Of a stretch of 64,000 nt of DNA, positions 21,131-31,066 are shown in pieces; the first letter of the stretch is position 1; each line of letters starts with the position of its first letter. Where the stretch lies: NCBI GenBank assembly GCA_030653175.1, contig JAURZV010000031.1, forward strand, positions 1-64,000, given 5' to 3'. The DNA is from Methylobacter sp. (GTDB taxonomy: Bacteria > Pseudomonadota > Gammaproteobacteria > Methylococcales > Methylomonadaceae). The notes under the pieces are model-generated. The model did not search any database. It was given only the letters and a program-made list of their open reading frames with translations, and was not told where the DNA came from. Position numbers and translations under genes: made by a program.

Positions 21131-22755
21131 AAGCGACACATAAAGATGCACTGACATTCAGACTGGACGGGGACAACAAATTACTTGCCGTGTACGAACC
21201 GGGTGGAGATAAGGTTACTCTGGAAGCAGCTGCGATAAGGGAAATGCTGGCTCGGCAGAACCTATCCGACCTGTTTCTGGATGAAAAAGCGCTTTCACGT
21301 TTAATACAGGCGTACAACAACAGCAATGCCGGTTTTATCCTGGAAATCGGTGAGCGCAGGGATGGCGAATTCATCATTAAAGTCTCCGACGATAAGATGA
21401 CCGCTCGACTCACCATGACCCCAGCGTATGGGGGCGCTCCAGTTACTCTTGAACAAATTCGTCAATCCCTGAAAGAAAAAGGCATCGTCAGCGGTCTCAT
21501 CACGATCGCTGAAATCGAAGCCGTCCTGAAAGAAGGTCAAGCCACGGATTACCTCATTGCCCAAGGCACACCGGCCGTGCCGGGCCTTGATACGCAATTC
21601 CATAGCCTGGTACCTGAAATGCAGGAACGACGCCCCCAAATAAATGAACGCGGTATTGCCGATTTTCGTGATCTTGGGAATCTTATTCTGGTAAAACAAG
21701 GCGACCCCCTCATGCGCCGCACTCTCGCAACCGAGGGAAAAAAAGGGAAAAACATCCTTGGACAAATACTCATCCCAAAGCCCAGTCAAAATACGCCTTT
21801 TACCTCGGAGCTAAAAGGCTCCATGTTTGATCCTGATGATAACGATTTGTTACTGTCTGCGATCATCGGCCAGCCGTTGCTGATTCCCAATGGCGTCATG
21901 GTGTCGCCCACTATCACCGTACCGCAGGTGAATATCTCGTCCGGAAACTTAAGCTTCGACGGTACGATTAATATTTTGGGTGATGTTATGGAAGGGATGA
22001 AGGTTTACGCATTAAACGACATATTCGTAGGCGGAACCGTTGAAGCTGCAGAAATGGAAGCCGGCGGAAATATCAGTATCAAAGGCGGCGTGATTGGCAA
22101 CAGTGATTCCAGCGGCGCCTCGACACTATCAATGGGAGGAAAAATTTCTTGTAAAGGTTCGGTTAGTGCCCGTTTTGCCAAATATGTCAGTATTGAAGCC
22201 GGCACCAGCATCGTCATTGAAGAATATTCCATGAATAATCAATTGACTGCGATGAATCAAATTTTAGTTGGAAAGCCCGGCGGAAAAAAGGGACTCATCA
22301 TCGGCGGTAGCGCCCGTGCAATGATGCTAATACAAGCGGTCTCAATTGGCTCTGACGCCGGTATCAAAACCTATATTCAGGCAGGCTTGAATCCGCATAC
22401 TCAAGAGCAACTGAACGGCATTAAGCGTGAAATTGAGGCGAATGAAAAAAATCAGGACGATATAAAAAAGATTATCGCCTTCATTGAAAACAATCCTGAA
22501 AAAGACAAAAACGGACTGTTAGATAAGGCTCGCCGTACCTTGGACAATCTGACGATCGAAATTGCCCGACATCAAGCCGATCAGGAAAACCTTCTCGCTG
22601 AAATGTCTTTCGCCGAATACGCCAAGATTGTTGTGGAACGGACTATCTATAACGGTGTTGAAATCCGAATCGGCGACCAGATATGGAAGGTCCAAGAGGA
22701 ACGCGGTAAAACTGTTTTTCGGCTTATTGATAAAAAAATCAGCGTTGAGAGCTAG
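21124..22755 (+). CDS. FapA/DUF342 domain protein
   Basis: 543-residue cytoplasmic protein of the DUF342 (FapA) group. The central part is a right-handed beta-helix-like series: 'GNLSFDGTINILGDVMEGMKVYALNDIFVGGTVEAAEMEAGGNISIKGGVIG' shows the alternating pattern (split here only for reading). The C-terminus is a coiled-coil stretch ('IKREIEANEKNQDDIKKIIAFIE') and a small beta domain. In Vibrio, FapA helps target FlhF; in other genomes DUF342 proteins occur without flagella. No flagellar gene is nearby, so the role is open. The start is GTG (AAGGAG upstream). Confidence 0.82.
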   Translation: MIEATHKDALTFRLDGDNKLLAVYEPGGDKVTLEAAAIREMLARQNLSDLFLDEKALSRLIQAYNNSNAGFILEIGERRDGEFIIKVSDDKMTARLTMTPAYGGAPVTLEQIRQSLKEKGIVSGLITIAEIEAVLKEGQATDYLIAQGTPAVPGLDTQFHSLVPEMQERRPQINERGIADFRDLGNLILVKQGDPLMRRTLATEGKKGKNILGQILIPKPSQNTPFTSELKGSMFDPDDNDLLLSAIIGQPLLIPNGVMVSPTITVPQVNISSGNLSFDGTINILGDVMEGMKVYALNDIFVGGTVEAAEMEAGGNISIKGGVIGNSDSSGASTLSMGGKISCKGSVSARFAKYVSIEAGTSIVIEEYSMNNQLTAMNQILVGKPGGKKGLIIGGSARAMMLIQAVSIGSDAGIKTYIQAGLNPHTQEQLNGIKREIEANEKNQDDIKKIIAFIENNPEKDKNGLLDKARRTLDNLTIEIARHQADQENLLAEMSFAEYAKIVVERTIYNGVEIRIGDQIWKVQEERGKTVFRLIDKKISVES

Positions 22756-22911
22756 TCCTGCATCAATTTATCCTTCCACGTTAGAATCAAAGAAAACGCC
22801 GCCCACCTCATCCCGTGTTTTACAGCGTTATCCTTTTTTGAACTTAAATTAATCAAAAACACGACATTTAATCCCATCAATAAAATAGTGACAACGTCTT
22901 ATACGCCCTGT

Positions 22912-23202
22912 TTAATTTTTTTCAGCAGCATCCGCCAACAATTTCTTTCTGATTAAAAAAGCCGCACCGATCGCACATAGAGCAGGTATTTGCACAAGCA
23001 AAAAAGTTCCTGTGGGATTTTTAGCAACCATGCCTGATAAAGCGGAAACCACCGTCAGCTTAACCGCCCACCAGGTAATCCAATAACCGATCAATCCTGT
23101 AATAGCCCAATTAACAGGCGACTCTCCCTTTTCCTTTGCGGTCATATAAAACCATACAAGAACCGCAATTGCAGCAAATCTGGCTAAATGCAACATTTTC
23201 AC
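22912..23202 (-). CDS. Small integral membrane protein, unknown
   Basis: 96 residues with three predicted membrane segments ('FAAIAVLVWFYMTA', 'WAITGLIGYWITWWAVKLTVV', 'TFLLVQIPALCAIGAAFLI') and a charged C-terminus. No family is recognised. It lies divergently from the AsmA gene; the 137-bp gap can hold both promoters. Confidence 0.65.
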   Translation of the reverse strand: MKMLHLARFAAIAVLVWFYMTAKEKGESPVNWAITGLIGYWITWWAVKLTVVSALSGMVAKNPTGTFLLVQIPALCAIGAAFLIRKKLLADAAEKN

Positions 23203-23339
23203 ACCTCATTTTTAATTATAATAAACAGACACTGATTTAGACTCTACCCAATTAGCGCTTAACTGGCAACAGCTGTTATAAGTAGATAATCATATTCCAT
23301 AATTGATCGTCATTACATTTTTTACGCAAGGAGAATATT

Positions 23340-25451
23340 GTGGGAAAACCGTTTAAAATCATCTTATCGACAATTGCTGCAATGATTTTGTTGCTGATAG
23401 CCGTCGCCTGCATCCTGCCATTCGTCATCGACCCCAATGACTTTAAGCCCGAAATTGCCGCCGCAGTTAAAGACAAAACCGGCCGGGATCTGGTATTGGA
23501 CGGTGAATTAAAACTCTCGCTGTTCCCCTGGTTCGGTATTTCAACAGAAAAAATTGCACTGAGCAATGCGCCGGGGTTTCAAGACCGTCCCTTTGCAACA
23601 ATTGAAGAAAGCCATGTAAAAGTGCTGTTACTGCCGCTGTTATCAAAAAAAGTGGAAGTCAGCCGCATTGACTTAAAAGGCCTGATTTTAAATCTTGCCA
23701 GGAACAAACAAGGCATCACCAACTGGAGTGATCTAATCGATTCTGACGACACTAAAACCGCAGCACCCGCCGCCGCTGTCGTCGGCAAACAGGATGAACA
23801 ACCCACACCCACCGCAATACCAGTGACTTTTACCATCGGCGGCATTGCTATTGAAAATGCCCGGATTAACTGGGACGACCTGAAAACCGAAAAACACATC
23901 GAAATAAAAGACCTTAACCTGAATACAGATCAATTCGCCTTTGATGAGCCGGTTGGCATCGCTGCTTCCATGACCGCTTTGGATGGCAGATCCAAGTCAA
24001 TCCAGGCCATCAAACTCAACACCGAATTAACCGTTAATGAAAAACTCGATACTTTTGCGCTACGCCATAGCGATCTGCAAGTCACTTCGTCAGGCGAAAA
24101 CGTTCCCGGCAAATCGTTAACAACGGCATTAACCATCGCCGATGTAGCGCTGGATATGAACCAACAAACGGCCAAAATTTACGGGTTGCAGCTCAAATCG
24201 GGCGATGTGACGCTCGCCGCTGCCGAAATGACCGGCACCTCTATTAAGGATAAACCCTCGTTTCAGGGGCTCGTTACCGTTGCACCATTCAGTCCCGCCA
24301 AAGTTATGCAGCAACTGGCGATCGCCTTACCCGCAATGCAGGATGCCAATGCTCTAAGCAAACTATCCGCCAACTTTGACTTGACCGCGACAACCGATTC
24401 GGCTGATCTGCAAAATCTGGGGCTAACGCTGGACGATAGCCAAATTAAAGGCTTCATCAACATTAAAGACTTTGCCCAATCGATTATCAGCTTCAACTTG
24501 GACATTGATGCGCTTGATGTCGATCGTTATTTATCTCCTGCCGATAAATCATCCAAACCCATCGCCAGCCCTGCCGTTTTATTGGCTGCCGGCCTTTCCG
24601 TTTTGCCTGTTGAAACCTTGAGAAAACTCAATGCTGATGGCACAGTGTCGCTGGGCAAACTTAAAGTCAATGATTTGGCAATGCAGGACATCCATATAAA
24701 CTTGAGCAGCAAAAACGGCGTGGTTACCACGCAACAGTCGATCAAGCAATTTTACCAAGGTAGCTATTCCGGCAATCTCAGCATGGATACGCATGGCGAC
24801 AAATCGGCACTGGCTGTAACCGAAAAAATAGATCATGTGCAAATTGAGCCGTTACTGAAAGATTACAAGGGTGAAGCTCGGATGAGCGGCATTGTTGACG
24901 CATCCGCACAGTTGCAAGGACTGGGACACAAAGCAGACGAATTGAAAGCCTCGCTTAACGGTCAGTTAAGTTTCCTGTTCAAAGACGGTGTGATCAAGGG
25001 ATTTAACCTGCAAAAAATCATCGATGAAGGCAAGGCGCTGATTAAAGGTTCCGCTTTGCCCTCGGACAATAAAAATGACCAAACGCTATTTTCAGAAATG
25101 AGCGGCACGGCCACGATCACTAACGGTTTGATTCAAAATAACGACCTTGTCGCCAAGTCATCCAAATTACGTGTCGACGGCAAGGGCAACATAAACCTGA
25201 ATTCTGAAGCGCTGGACTATAAAATCGATGCCAAGCTGCTCGATGCCGAAGGAACGGCCACTGAGCCGGAACAGGTTAAAGGCGCAGTAGCCATTAATAT
25301 TGCGGGGACACTCAGCAAGCCGATTTATACGATAGACATAGAGTCATTATTGACCGATAAGAACAAAGCCAAGGTTGAAAAACTAATCGATAAACTCGAC
25401 AAAAAATTAGGCTCCGGCGTCGGCGATCTGTTAAAAAACTTTTTAAAGTAA
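23340..25451 (+). CDS. asmA: AsmA family protein
   Basis: 703-residue inner-membrane-anchored periplasmic protein. A single N-terminal membrane helix ('IILSTIAAMILLLIAVACILPFVI') is followed by the AsmA N-terminal signature 'DPNDFKPEIAAAVKDKTGRDLVLDGELKLSLFPW' (quoted as read) and a long beta-rich body. The C-terminal AsmA_2 region contains 'LNGQLSFLFKDGVIKGFNLQKII' and 'GKGNINLNSEALDYKIDAKL'. AsmA-like proteins form lipid-conducting bridge folds between inner and outer membrane. The start is GTG at 23340 with AAGGAG 6-7 bases upstream. It lies upstream of mutY as in several gammaproteobacteria. Confidence 0.9.
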   Translation: MGKPFKIILSTIAAMILLLIAVACILPFVIDPNDFKPEIAAAVKDKTGRDLVLDGELKLSLFPWFGISTEKIALSNAPGFQDRPFATIEESHVKVLLLPLLSKKVEVSRIDLKGLILNLARNKQGITNWSDLIDSDDTKTAAPAAAVVGKQDEQPTPTAIPVTFTIGGIAIENARINWDDLKTEKHIEIKDLNLNTDQFAFDEPVGIAASMTALDGRSKSIQAIKLNTELTVNEKLDTFALRHSDLQVTSSGENVPGKSLTTALTIADVALDMNQQTAKIYGLQLKSGDVTLAAAEMTGTSIKDKPSFQGLVTVAPFSPAKVMQQLAIALPAMQDANALSKLSANFDLTATTDSADLQNLGLTLDDSQIKGFINIKDFAQSIISFNLDIDALDVDRYLSPADKSSKPIASPAVLLAAGLSVLPVETLRKLNADGTVSLGKLKVNDLAMQDIHINLSSKNGVVTTQQSIKQFYQGSYSGNLSMDTHGDKSALAVTEKIDHVQIEPLLKDYKGEARMSGIVDASAQLQGLGHKADELKASLNGQLSFLFKDGVIKGFNLQKIIDEGKALIKGSALPSDNKNDQTLFSEMSGTATITNGLIQNNDLVAKSSKLRVDGKGNINLNSEALDYKIDAKLLDAEGTATEPEQVKGAVAINIAGTLSKPIYTIDIESLLTDKNKAKVEKLIDKLDKKLGSGVGDLLKNFLK

Positions 25452-25496
25452 CGGCAACTTAAACCTTACCCTAATATGTATCAATTTAAGACATAT

Positions 25497-25534
25497 CACC
25501 ACGAACGACTGCATCCATGCAGTCGTTCGTGGTG
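25497..25534. repeat. 38-bp palindrome downstream of asmA
   Basis: CACCACGAACGACTGCAT is mirrored as ATGCAGTCGTTCGTGGTG around a CC centre (18-bp arms). It combines the CACCACGAA repeat found elsewhere in the window with the GACTGCAT...ATGCAGTC block present in the hvfC insertion. It may also terminate asmA. Confidence 0.7.
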
Positions 25535-25615
25535 AATTAATCCGCTTACACGAATAGTTGGATATTTTGCTTAAGTTAATACCTATGAATCTACCTAACC
25601 CTATCATCCCTACCA

Positions 25616-26665
25616 ATGAGTCCATCCGCTTTTCAACACAACATCCTCGCCTGGTTCGATCAATACGGTCGTAAAGACCTGCCCTGGCAAAAAGACCTAA
25701 CGCCTTACCGCGTATGGCTTTCCGAAACCATGTTGCAGCAAACCCAGGTCGCTACCGTTATTCCTTATTTCAATACTTTTATTGCAAAATTCCCGGACAT
25801 AGCAAGCTTGGCGAACGCACCTGTTGATGAAGTTCTCCATCTTTGGTCGGGGCTTGGCTACTACGCACGCGCCCGCAACCTGCACAAAACAGCGCAACTT
25901 ATTGCCGAACGGGATCGTTTTCCCGATACGCTGGATGAACTAATTGCATTACCCGGCATAGGCCTGTCAACGGCGGGAGCCATATTGAGCATCGCCTTTA
26001 ATAAAAGTCACCCGATTCTTGACGGCAATGTTAAAAGGGTACTGACCCGGTTTAGAACCGTTTCCGGCTGGCCGGGCAATAGCGCGGTCAACAAAGAACT
26101 GTGGGCAATCAGCACCAAGCTGACCCCCATAGCCCGCGTCGCGGATTACACTCAGGCCATGATGGACTTGGGCGCAACTGTCTGTACCCGCAGCAAGCCT
26201 GCTTGTGCAGCCTGCCCGCTTAATGCCGATTGTTTGGCCAGACTTGCCGGTAATAGTTCGGCATTCCCCACGCCGAAACCTGCCAAGCTCTTGCCGATCA
26301 AGCAACTTACCTTTTTACTGCTGAGCAATGCCGATAACCGGATATTGCTGGAAAAAAGACCTCCAACCGGTATCTGGGGCGGTTTATGGAGTCTGCCGGA
26401 ATTCGACAGCGTTGAGGCGGCACACGACTGGTGCCTGACCAAAAATATTCACATTACCGACCGGCAGACACTGGCAACCCGGCGCCACACCTTTTCCCAT
26501 TATCATTTGGATTACACGCCGCTGCTTGTTCAATCCGATAACCCTATAAATTTTGTGATGGAAGCCAATCAAACTGTCTGGTATAAAGCTGAGCAGGTTA
26601 ATAAGCTTGGCTTAGCCGCACCGATTAAGCTGTTGCTACAACAATCACACACGAGAATAAAATGA
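25616..26665 (+). CDS. mutY: A/G-specific adenine glycosylase
   Basis: Removes adenine mispaired with 8-oxoguanine. Catalytic '[18 protein letters not shown]' (Glu), the helix-hairpin-helix '[20 protein letters not shown]', '[11 protein letters not shown]' with the Asp, and the iron-sulfur motif '[17 protein letters not shown]' are all seen. The C-terminal NUDIX-like recognition domain ('[22 protein letters not shown]') follows. 349 residues, the family length. Its stop overlaps the yggX start (ATGA), a pairing conserved in E. coli. Confidence 0.96.
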   Translation: MSPSAFQHNILAWFDQYGRKDLPWQKDLTPYRVWLSETMLQQTQVATVIPYFNTFIAKFPDIASLANAPVDEVLHLWSGLGYYARARNLHKTAQLIAERDRFPDTLDELIALPGIGLSTAGAILSIAFNKSHPILDGNVKRVLTRFRTVSGWPGNSAVNKELWAISTKLTPIARVADYTQAMMDLGATVCTRSKPACAACPLNADCLARLAGNSSAFPTPKPAKLLPIKQLTFLLLSNADNRILLEKRPPTGIWGGLWSLPEFDSVEAAHDWCLTKNIHITDRQTLATRRHTFSHYHLDYTPLLVQSDNPINFVMEANQTVWYKAEQVNKLGLAAPIKLLLQQSHTRIK

Positions 26666-26934
26666 CTAGACTGGTTAAATGCGTAAAATTGGGAATAGAA
26701 ACCGAAGGCCTGGATGCGCCGCCATTTCCCGGCCCCAAAGGTCAGGAAATATTTGAAAAAGTATCCAAACAAGCCTGGAAGGAATGGTTAGCCAAGCAAA
26801 CCATGCTGATTAATGAGGGAAAATTGGCCAGCTTTGACCCGAAAGCCAGGGCATTTTTAGCCGAAGAAAGAACCAAGTTTCTGTTTGAAGGTAACAACGA
26901 AATGCCGGAAGGCTATGTACCGCCAAAGGACTGA
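26662..26934 (+). CDS. yggX: Fe(2+)-trafficking protein YggX
   Basis: 90-residue cytoplasmic protein linked to iron-sulfur cluster protection and oxidative stress resistance. '[11 protein letters not shown]' with its conserved Cys, '[17 protein letters not shown]', '[18 protein letters not shown]' and 'FLFEGNN' match the family over its full length. It overlaps mutY by 4 bp, so translation is coupled, and it ends just before a repeat shared with the rho 3' end. Confidence 0.96.
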   Translation: MTRLVKCVKLGIETEGLDAPPFPGPKGQEIFEKVSKQAWKEWLAKQTMLINEGKLASFDPKARAFLAEERTKFLFEGNNEMPEGYVPPKD

Positions 26935-26935
26935 T

Positions 26936-27001
26936 GTAGGGGCACCCCTTGTGGGTTGCCCTAGCCTTTAGCCCAATGGGCGGGCACAAGGCCCGCCCCT
27001 A
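26936..27001. repeat. GTAGGGGC...GCCCCTAC inverted repeat at the rho 3' end
   Basis: GTAGGGGCACCCCTTGTGGG and CCCGCCCCTAC frame CTAGCC and an inner GCCCAATGGGCGGGC hairpin. The right arm supplies the rho TAG stop (26999-27001). It separates convergent yggX and rho and could terminate both. Confidence 0.78.
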
Positions 27002-28255
27002 CCGCTTCATTGATTCAAAAAATTCTGCGTTGGTTTTAAAATCTTTAAGCTTACCGATCAAAAATTCTGAAGCTGCGGTTTCATCCATGGGTTGAAGAAT
27101 CTTGCGCAAGATCCAGGTTTTTTGCAAGGTATCGGGATCGACAAGATACTCTTCCCGACGTGTGCCGGAACGGTTGATGTTAATCGCCGGATAAATTCTT
27201 TTCTCGGCAATTTTGCGATCCAGATGCAGCTCCATGTTGCCGGTACCTTTGAATTCCTCATAGATGACTTCGTCCATTCTTGAACCGGTATCAACCAGTG
27301 CGGTGGCTATAATAGTCAAGCTGCCGCCTTCTTCTATATTCCGCGCCGCACCGAAGAACCGTTTCGGTTTTTCCAGTGCATTCGCATCGACACCGCCGGT
27401 TAAGATCTTGCCTGACGAAGGTACGACAGTGTTATAAGCTCTGGCCAGACGGGTAATCGAGTCTAACAAAATGACCACATCGTGTTTATGCTCGACCAAT
27501 CGACGCGCCTTTTCAATCACCATTTCCGCAACCTGTACGTGCCGGGTTGCCGGTTCGTCGAAGGTGCTGGAAATGACTTCGCCGCGTACACAACGCTCCA
27601 TTTCCGTGACTTCTTCGGGACGCTCATCTATCAACAACACAATCAGGTAACACTCGGGATTCTGTTCTGCAATCGCCTGCGCCAGACTTTGCAGGATCAT
27701 GGTTTTACCGGCTTTAGGCGGGGATACGATCAAACCGCGCTGGCCTTTTCCGATAGGGGCTATTAAATCTATCATCCGTCCGGTTAAATCTTCGCTGGTG
27801 CCGTTGCCCTGTTCAAGGACAAATCGTTGTTTAGCGAATAGCGGCGTCAGGTTTGAGAAAGTGATTTTGTTTTTGGTATTTTCAGGGGGTTCAAAATTGA
27901 TCTGGTCAACCTTGAGCATTGCGAAATAACGTTCGTTATCTTTGGGCGGTCTGATCTTTCCGCTAATCGTATCGCCGGTCTTTAAAGAAAATCGCCTGAT
28001 TTGACTGGGTGAAACATAAATATCGTCAGGACCCGCTAAATAGGAACAACCCGGTGTCCGTAAAAAACCAAAACCATCCTGTAAAATTTCCAGAACGCCG
28101 TCGCCTGATATATCGTCGCCAGCCTTTGCCTGTTTTTTCAAGATGGCAAAAATTAAATCCTGCTTTCGAGATCTGGCTACATTTTCAAGCCCGAGGGACT
28201 CGGCGATTTCAATAACTTCACTTATTTGTTTCAGTTTTAACTCAGTTAGATTCAT
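26999..28255 (-). CDS. rho: Transcription termination factor Rho
   Basis: Hexameric RNA helicase that ends transcription. The N-terminal helix bundle ('[19 protein letters not shown]'), cold-shock RNA-binding domain ('[24 protein letters not shown]'), Walker A ('[14 protein letters not shown]'), Walker B ('[18 protein letters not shown]') and Q/R-loop region ('[11 protein letters not shown]', '[14 protein letters not shown]') are all present. 418 residues, full length. The C-terminus ends MKR and the TAG comes from an adjacent GTAGGGGCGG repeat; E. coli Rho ends one residue later (MKRS), so the repeat seems to sit at the very end of the coding sequence. Confidence 0.97.
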   Translation of the reverse strand: MNLTELKLKQISEVIEIAESLGLENVARSRKQDLIFAILKKQAKAGDDISGDGVLEILQDGFGFLRTPGCSYLAGPDDIYVSPSQIRRFSLKTGDTISGKIRPPKDNERYFAMLKVDQINFEPPENTKNKITFSNLTPLFAKQRFVLEQGNGTSEDLTGRMIDLIAPIGKGQRGLIVSPPKAGKTMILQSLAQAIAEQNPECYLIVLLIDERPEEVTEMERCVRGEVISSTFDEPATRHVQVAEMVIEKARRLVEHKHDVVILLDSITRLARAYNTVVPSSGKILTGGVDANALEKPKRFFGAARNIEEGGSLTIIATALVDTGSRMDEVIYEEFKGTGNMELHLDRKIAEKRIYPAININRSGTRREEYLVDPDTLQKTWILRKILQPMDETAASEFLIGKLKDFKTNAEFFESMKR

Positions 28256-28390
28256 ATAAAAGATAACTCAAGGAAAAGTACATACGGTGTTAAACCGCAA
28301 CTACTAGGACAGGAATAATTCAGGGGTGTAGTTTATCGGACGATATGATTGGGTGCGCATGATTATCGCACCGCATAAGTGTAACTCAAG

Positions 28391-28441
28391 TACTCAGCCC
28401 CGTCCAACCTTTTGTGACAGGTCTGAGTCGGGGCTGAGCTT
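28391..28441. promoter_or_regulatory. Palindrome in the rho leader / trxA-rho gap
   Basis: CTCAGCCCCG and CGGGGCTGAG are separated by about 30 bases containing TGTGACAGGTCTGAGT. It lies 140 bp upstream of rho and 75 bp past the trxA stop, both on the minus strand. It may terminate trxA or act in a rho leader; E. coli rho is autoregulated by attenuation in its leader. Confidence 0.5.
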
Positions 28442-28515
28442 GATCTAAGTAATTAGGGGCAGTGATTGCTCCAGGCAATCATTCTGCATTCGCTCCATCC
28501 ATGGAGGTCATGAGT

Positions 28516-28842
28516 TTAAATATTGCTATCAAGAAAGGCGGCAAGTTGCGATTTCGACAATGCGCCGACTTTGGTAGCTTCCACTTCGCCATCCTTGAAC
28601 AGCATCAATGTTGGGATGCCGCGTACACCGTAGTGTTGCGGAGTTTCCGGATTTTCGTCGATGTTTAATTTTACAACGGTCAACTTGCCTGCATATTCTT
28701 TGGCAATATCATCCAGAATCGGTGCAATCATTTTGCACGGTCCGCACCATTCAGCCCAATAGTCAACCAGGACGGGACCCGCAGCTTTAATAACAGTTTC
28801 GTTAAACTCACTATCGCTTACATGAAGGACTGAATCGCTCAC
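28516..28842 (-). CDS. trxA: Thioredoxin 1
   Basis: Cytoplasmic disulfide reductase with the active site '[13 protein letters not shown]' and the cis-proline loop '[11 protein letters not shown]'; 108 residues as usual. The start is GTG at 28842 ([13 protein letters not shown]) with GGAGAG upstream, since the longer open frame begins with non-family residues. It lies directly upstream of rho on the same strand, the conserved gammaproteobacterial trxA-rho order, with rhlB divergent. Confidence 0.96.
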   Translation of the reverse strand: MSDSVLHVSDSEFNETVIKAAGPVLVDYWAEWCGPCKMIAPILDDIAKEYAGKLTVVKLNIDENPETPQHYGVRGIPTLMLFKDGEVEATKVGALSKSQLAAFLDSNI

Positions 28843-28940
28843 ACTATCTCTCCAAAAATTTAAAAGCAAAACTATAGGAGGGATGAAGCCGGTAGTCAAT
28901 CAATTTCAGCTGTTTTGATTTTTACGTTATGCTATACCCT

Positions 28941-30236
28941 ATGAACAATACACATTTAACAGAAACTCGCTTCAGCAATCTTGAATTATCTGATTCTATC
29001 TTACGCAGCTTAAATGATGCCGGCTTTAATCACTGCACCCCGATCCAAAGACAAGCTCTACCTTTATCGTTACGGGGCAAGGATATTGCGGGGCAAGCCC
29101 AAACCGGAACCGGCAAGACCGCCGCTTTTTTGCTGGCCACGTTTCAGTATTTGATTAATGATGCCGACGATGACATAGATACAGAAAAACCAGCTCCAAA
29201 AGCCGTTGTCAAAAGCAAGCAAATCAAATATCCCAGAGCCATTATTCTCGCGCCAACCCGCGAGTTAGCCATTCAGATCCACAAGGATGCGTTGCAACTG
29301 GGCAAGCATCTTAATCTTAAATTGGCGCTTATTTACGGCGGCACCGACTACCAAAAACAACTGGACAGCATAAAGTCCAATGTCGATATTATCATCGGCA
29401 CACCCGGTCGCATCATCGACTTTTACCGGCAAAATGCCTTCACCCTGGATAACGTGAAAGTCACAGTGATGGACGAAGCCGACCGCATGTTCGATTTGGG
29501 CTTTATTAAGGACATCCGCTTTTTATTACGGCGCATGCCGCCGCCGGAGCAGCGTCTGAATATGTTGTTCTCGGCAACCTTATCCTACAAAGTGACCGAG
29601 CTGGCTTATGAACACATGAACAACCCGGTTTTGATTCGCATCGAAACCGAAGAAGTCACCTCTAAAGCCATACAGCAAAGCGCATTTTGTCCCTCGAATG
29701 AGCAAAAAATCCCTTTGCTGGTCGGCATATTGAATCAGCATCAGCCGCAACGCAGTATTATTTTTGTTAACACCAAGCGCTGTGCCGAACGACTTGATGA
29801 CACCCTGAACGCCAACGGCTACAAAACGGCCGCACTGAGCGGTGATGTGCCGCAGGACAAACGCCAGCGCCTGCTGGCCGATTTCCAGGAAAACAAAATC
29901 ACCTTATTGATTGCGACCGATGTTGCCGCCAGAGGCCTGCATATTGCCGATGTTTCCCATGTATTTAATTACGATCTGCCGCAGGATGTGGAAGATTACG
30001 TACACAGGATCGGCCGCACGGCGCGCTTTGGCGCCAGCGGTGTCGCGATCAGTTTTATCTGCGAACAATACGCCTATTCAATGCCCGATATCGAAGAGTA
30101 CATTGGACAGAAAATTCAGGTTCTACCCATAACAGCGGATCTTTTGGCCGAAATTGTAAAGCCCGAAAGAAGACCTGAAAAAAGCAAAGCCGAGTATCAG
30201 GGCAAGCGTCCCCATCAACCTAGAAAAATCAATTGA
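28941..30236 (+). CDS. rhlB: ATP-dependent RNA helicase RhlB (DEAD box)
   Basis: RNA helicase, in E. coli part of the degradosome. All DEAD-box motifs are visible: Q motif 'CTPIQRQALP', I 'AQTGTGKTAA', Ia 'PTRELAIQI', II 'DEADRMFDLGF', III 'SATLS', IV 'SIIFVNTKR', V 'ATDVAARGLHI', VI 'HRIGRTARFG'. 'DEADRMFDLGFIKDIRFLLRRMP' is typical of RhlB. The C-terminus is short and basic (RRPEKSKAEYQ...). ATG 28941 (MNNTHLTETRFS) is chosen; 28929 is possible. Its position next to trxA-rho supports the name. Confidence 0.93.
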   Translation: MNNTHLTETRFSNLELSDSILRSLNDAGFNHCTPIQRQALPLSLRGKDIAGQAQTGTGKTAAFLLATFQYLINDADDDIDTEKPAPKAVVKSKQIKYPRAIILAPTRELAIQIHKDALQLGKHLNLKLALIYGGTDYQKQLDSIKSNVDIIIGTPGRIIDFYRQNAFTLDNVKVTVMDEADRMFDLGFIKDIRFLLRRMPPPEQRLNMLFSATLSYKVTELAYEHMNNPVLIRIETEEVTSKAIQQSAFCPSNEQKIPLLVGILNQHQPQRSIIFVNTKRCAERLDDTLNANGYKTAALSGDVPQDKRQRLLADFQENKITLLIATDVAARGLHIADVSHVFNYDLPQDVEDYVHRIGRTARFGASGVAISFICEQYAYSMPDIEEYIGQKIQVLPITADLLAEIVKPERRPEKSKAEYQGKRPHQPRKIN

Positions 30237-30365
30237 TCCACGAAAAACACGAAAGCCAAAAGTAGGCGCCTCTAGGCGACACGAAAAAATAATAGAAAGG
30301 AATTCTGTTGTGGGGTTTTTCGTGCTTTTCGTGTCTTTCGTGGACGATGCTTTTGGTGGATTCAA
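30237..30365. repeat. CCACGAAAAACACGAAA repeat with a nested GTAGGCGCC unit
   Basis: CCACGAAAAACACGAAA (30239) and TTTCGTGCTTTTCGTG...TTTCGTGG (30317-30343) form inverted arms. Between them CCAAAAGTAGGCGCCTCTAG then GCGA interrupts CACGAAA/CACGAAA. The same unit recurs inverted at 47787-47812. Confidence 0.7.
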
Positions 30366-31022
30366 TTAAAGCCCAGCCATCAACTCCCGAAAATCCTCAA
30401 TAGCGGGATAACCGGCTATTTCTTTTTTAGGCAGCAGGGAATCAGGCCTGCTCACCGAAATCAAATGCGCTATACCGAACTGCCTGGCTGAATTAAGCAC
30501 CGCCAGGCTATCATCAATCAGCAGTGTAGTTTGCTTTTCAAACGGCACACGCTGCTGCAACAATCTCCAAAAATCGGCATGCTCTTTGGGAAATCCTAAA
30601 TCATGGGAGCTGATAATGCCGTCGAAAAATTCCTGCAGGCAGGTTTTTTCCATCTTAAGTCCCAGGCTGCCCAGATGCGCATTGGTTACTAAATACACCT
30701 TTTTGGGCGATTGATGCGCTTTTTCCAGAAACTCCGTGACATGCGGCAATACCGCGATTAACCCGGAAATCTCCGCTTTCAATCCGGCAATATCCAGCTC
30801 TAAAACACCACTCCAGTAATCCAGGCAATACCATTCCAGCTTGCCTTCCATGCTTTTAAAGCGCGGCTGCAACTGCAACTTTGCAGCTTCTATCGACAAG
30901 CCCTGTTTTTCGGCAAACTTAAGCGGGACAAACTCCTTCCAGAAATGATTGTCAAAATTCAAATCCAGCAGTGTTCCATCCATATCCAGCAAAACGGTAT
31001 CAATTTTTTTCCAATCAATCAT
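30366..31022 (-). CDS. yrfG: HAD-family GMP/IMP nucleotidase YrfG
   Basis: Haloacid dehalogenase-type phosphatase: motif I 'LLDMDGTLLDLNFDNHFW', motif II 'VYLVTNA', the motif III Lys in 'HDLGFPKEHADFW', motif IV 'LLIDDSLAVL'. 218 residues and 'VPLKFAEKQGLS' fit the YrfG branch, which removes the 5' phosphate of GMP and IMP. It is divergent from nudE, a pairing known from E. coli (nudE-yrfF-yrfG region), which supports the call. Confidence 0.9.
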   Translation of the reverse strand: MIDWKKIDTVLLDMDGTLLDLNFDNHFWKEFVPLKFAEKQGLSIEAAKLQLQPRFKSMEGKLEWYCLDYWSGVLELDIAGLKAEISGLIAVLPHVTEFLEKAHQSPKKVYLVTNAHLGSLGLKMEKTCLQEFFDGIISSHDLGFPKEHADFWRLLQQRVPFEKQTTLLIDDSLAVLNSARQFGIAHLISVSRPDSLLPKKEIAGYPAIEDFRELMAGL

Positions 31023-31066
31023 CAGAGTGCGTTATATTTGCAAAAAATACTTCATAAAATAGCACA

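Noticed and set aside
21124-22755. Flagellar assembly gene fapA
   Set aside because: DUF342 is clear, but no flagellar genes are in the window, so a flagellar role is not claimed.
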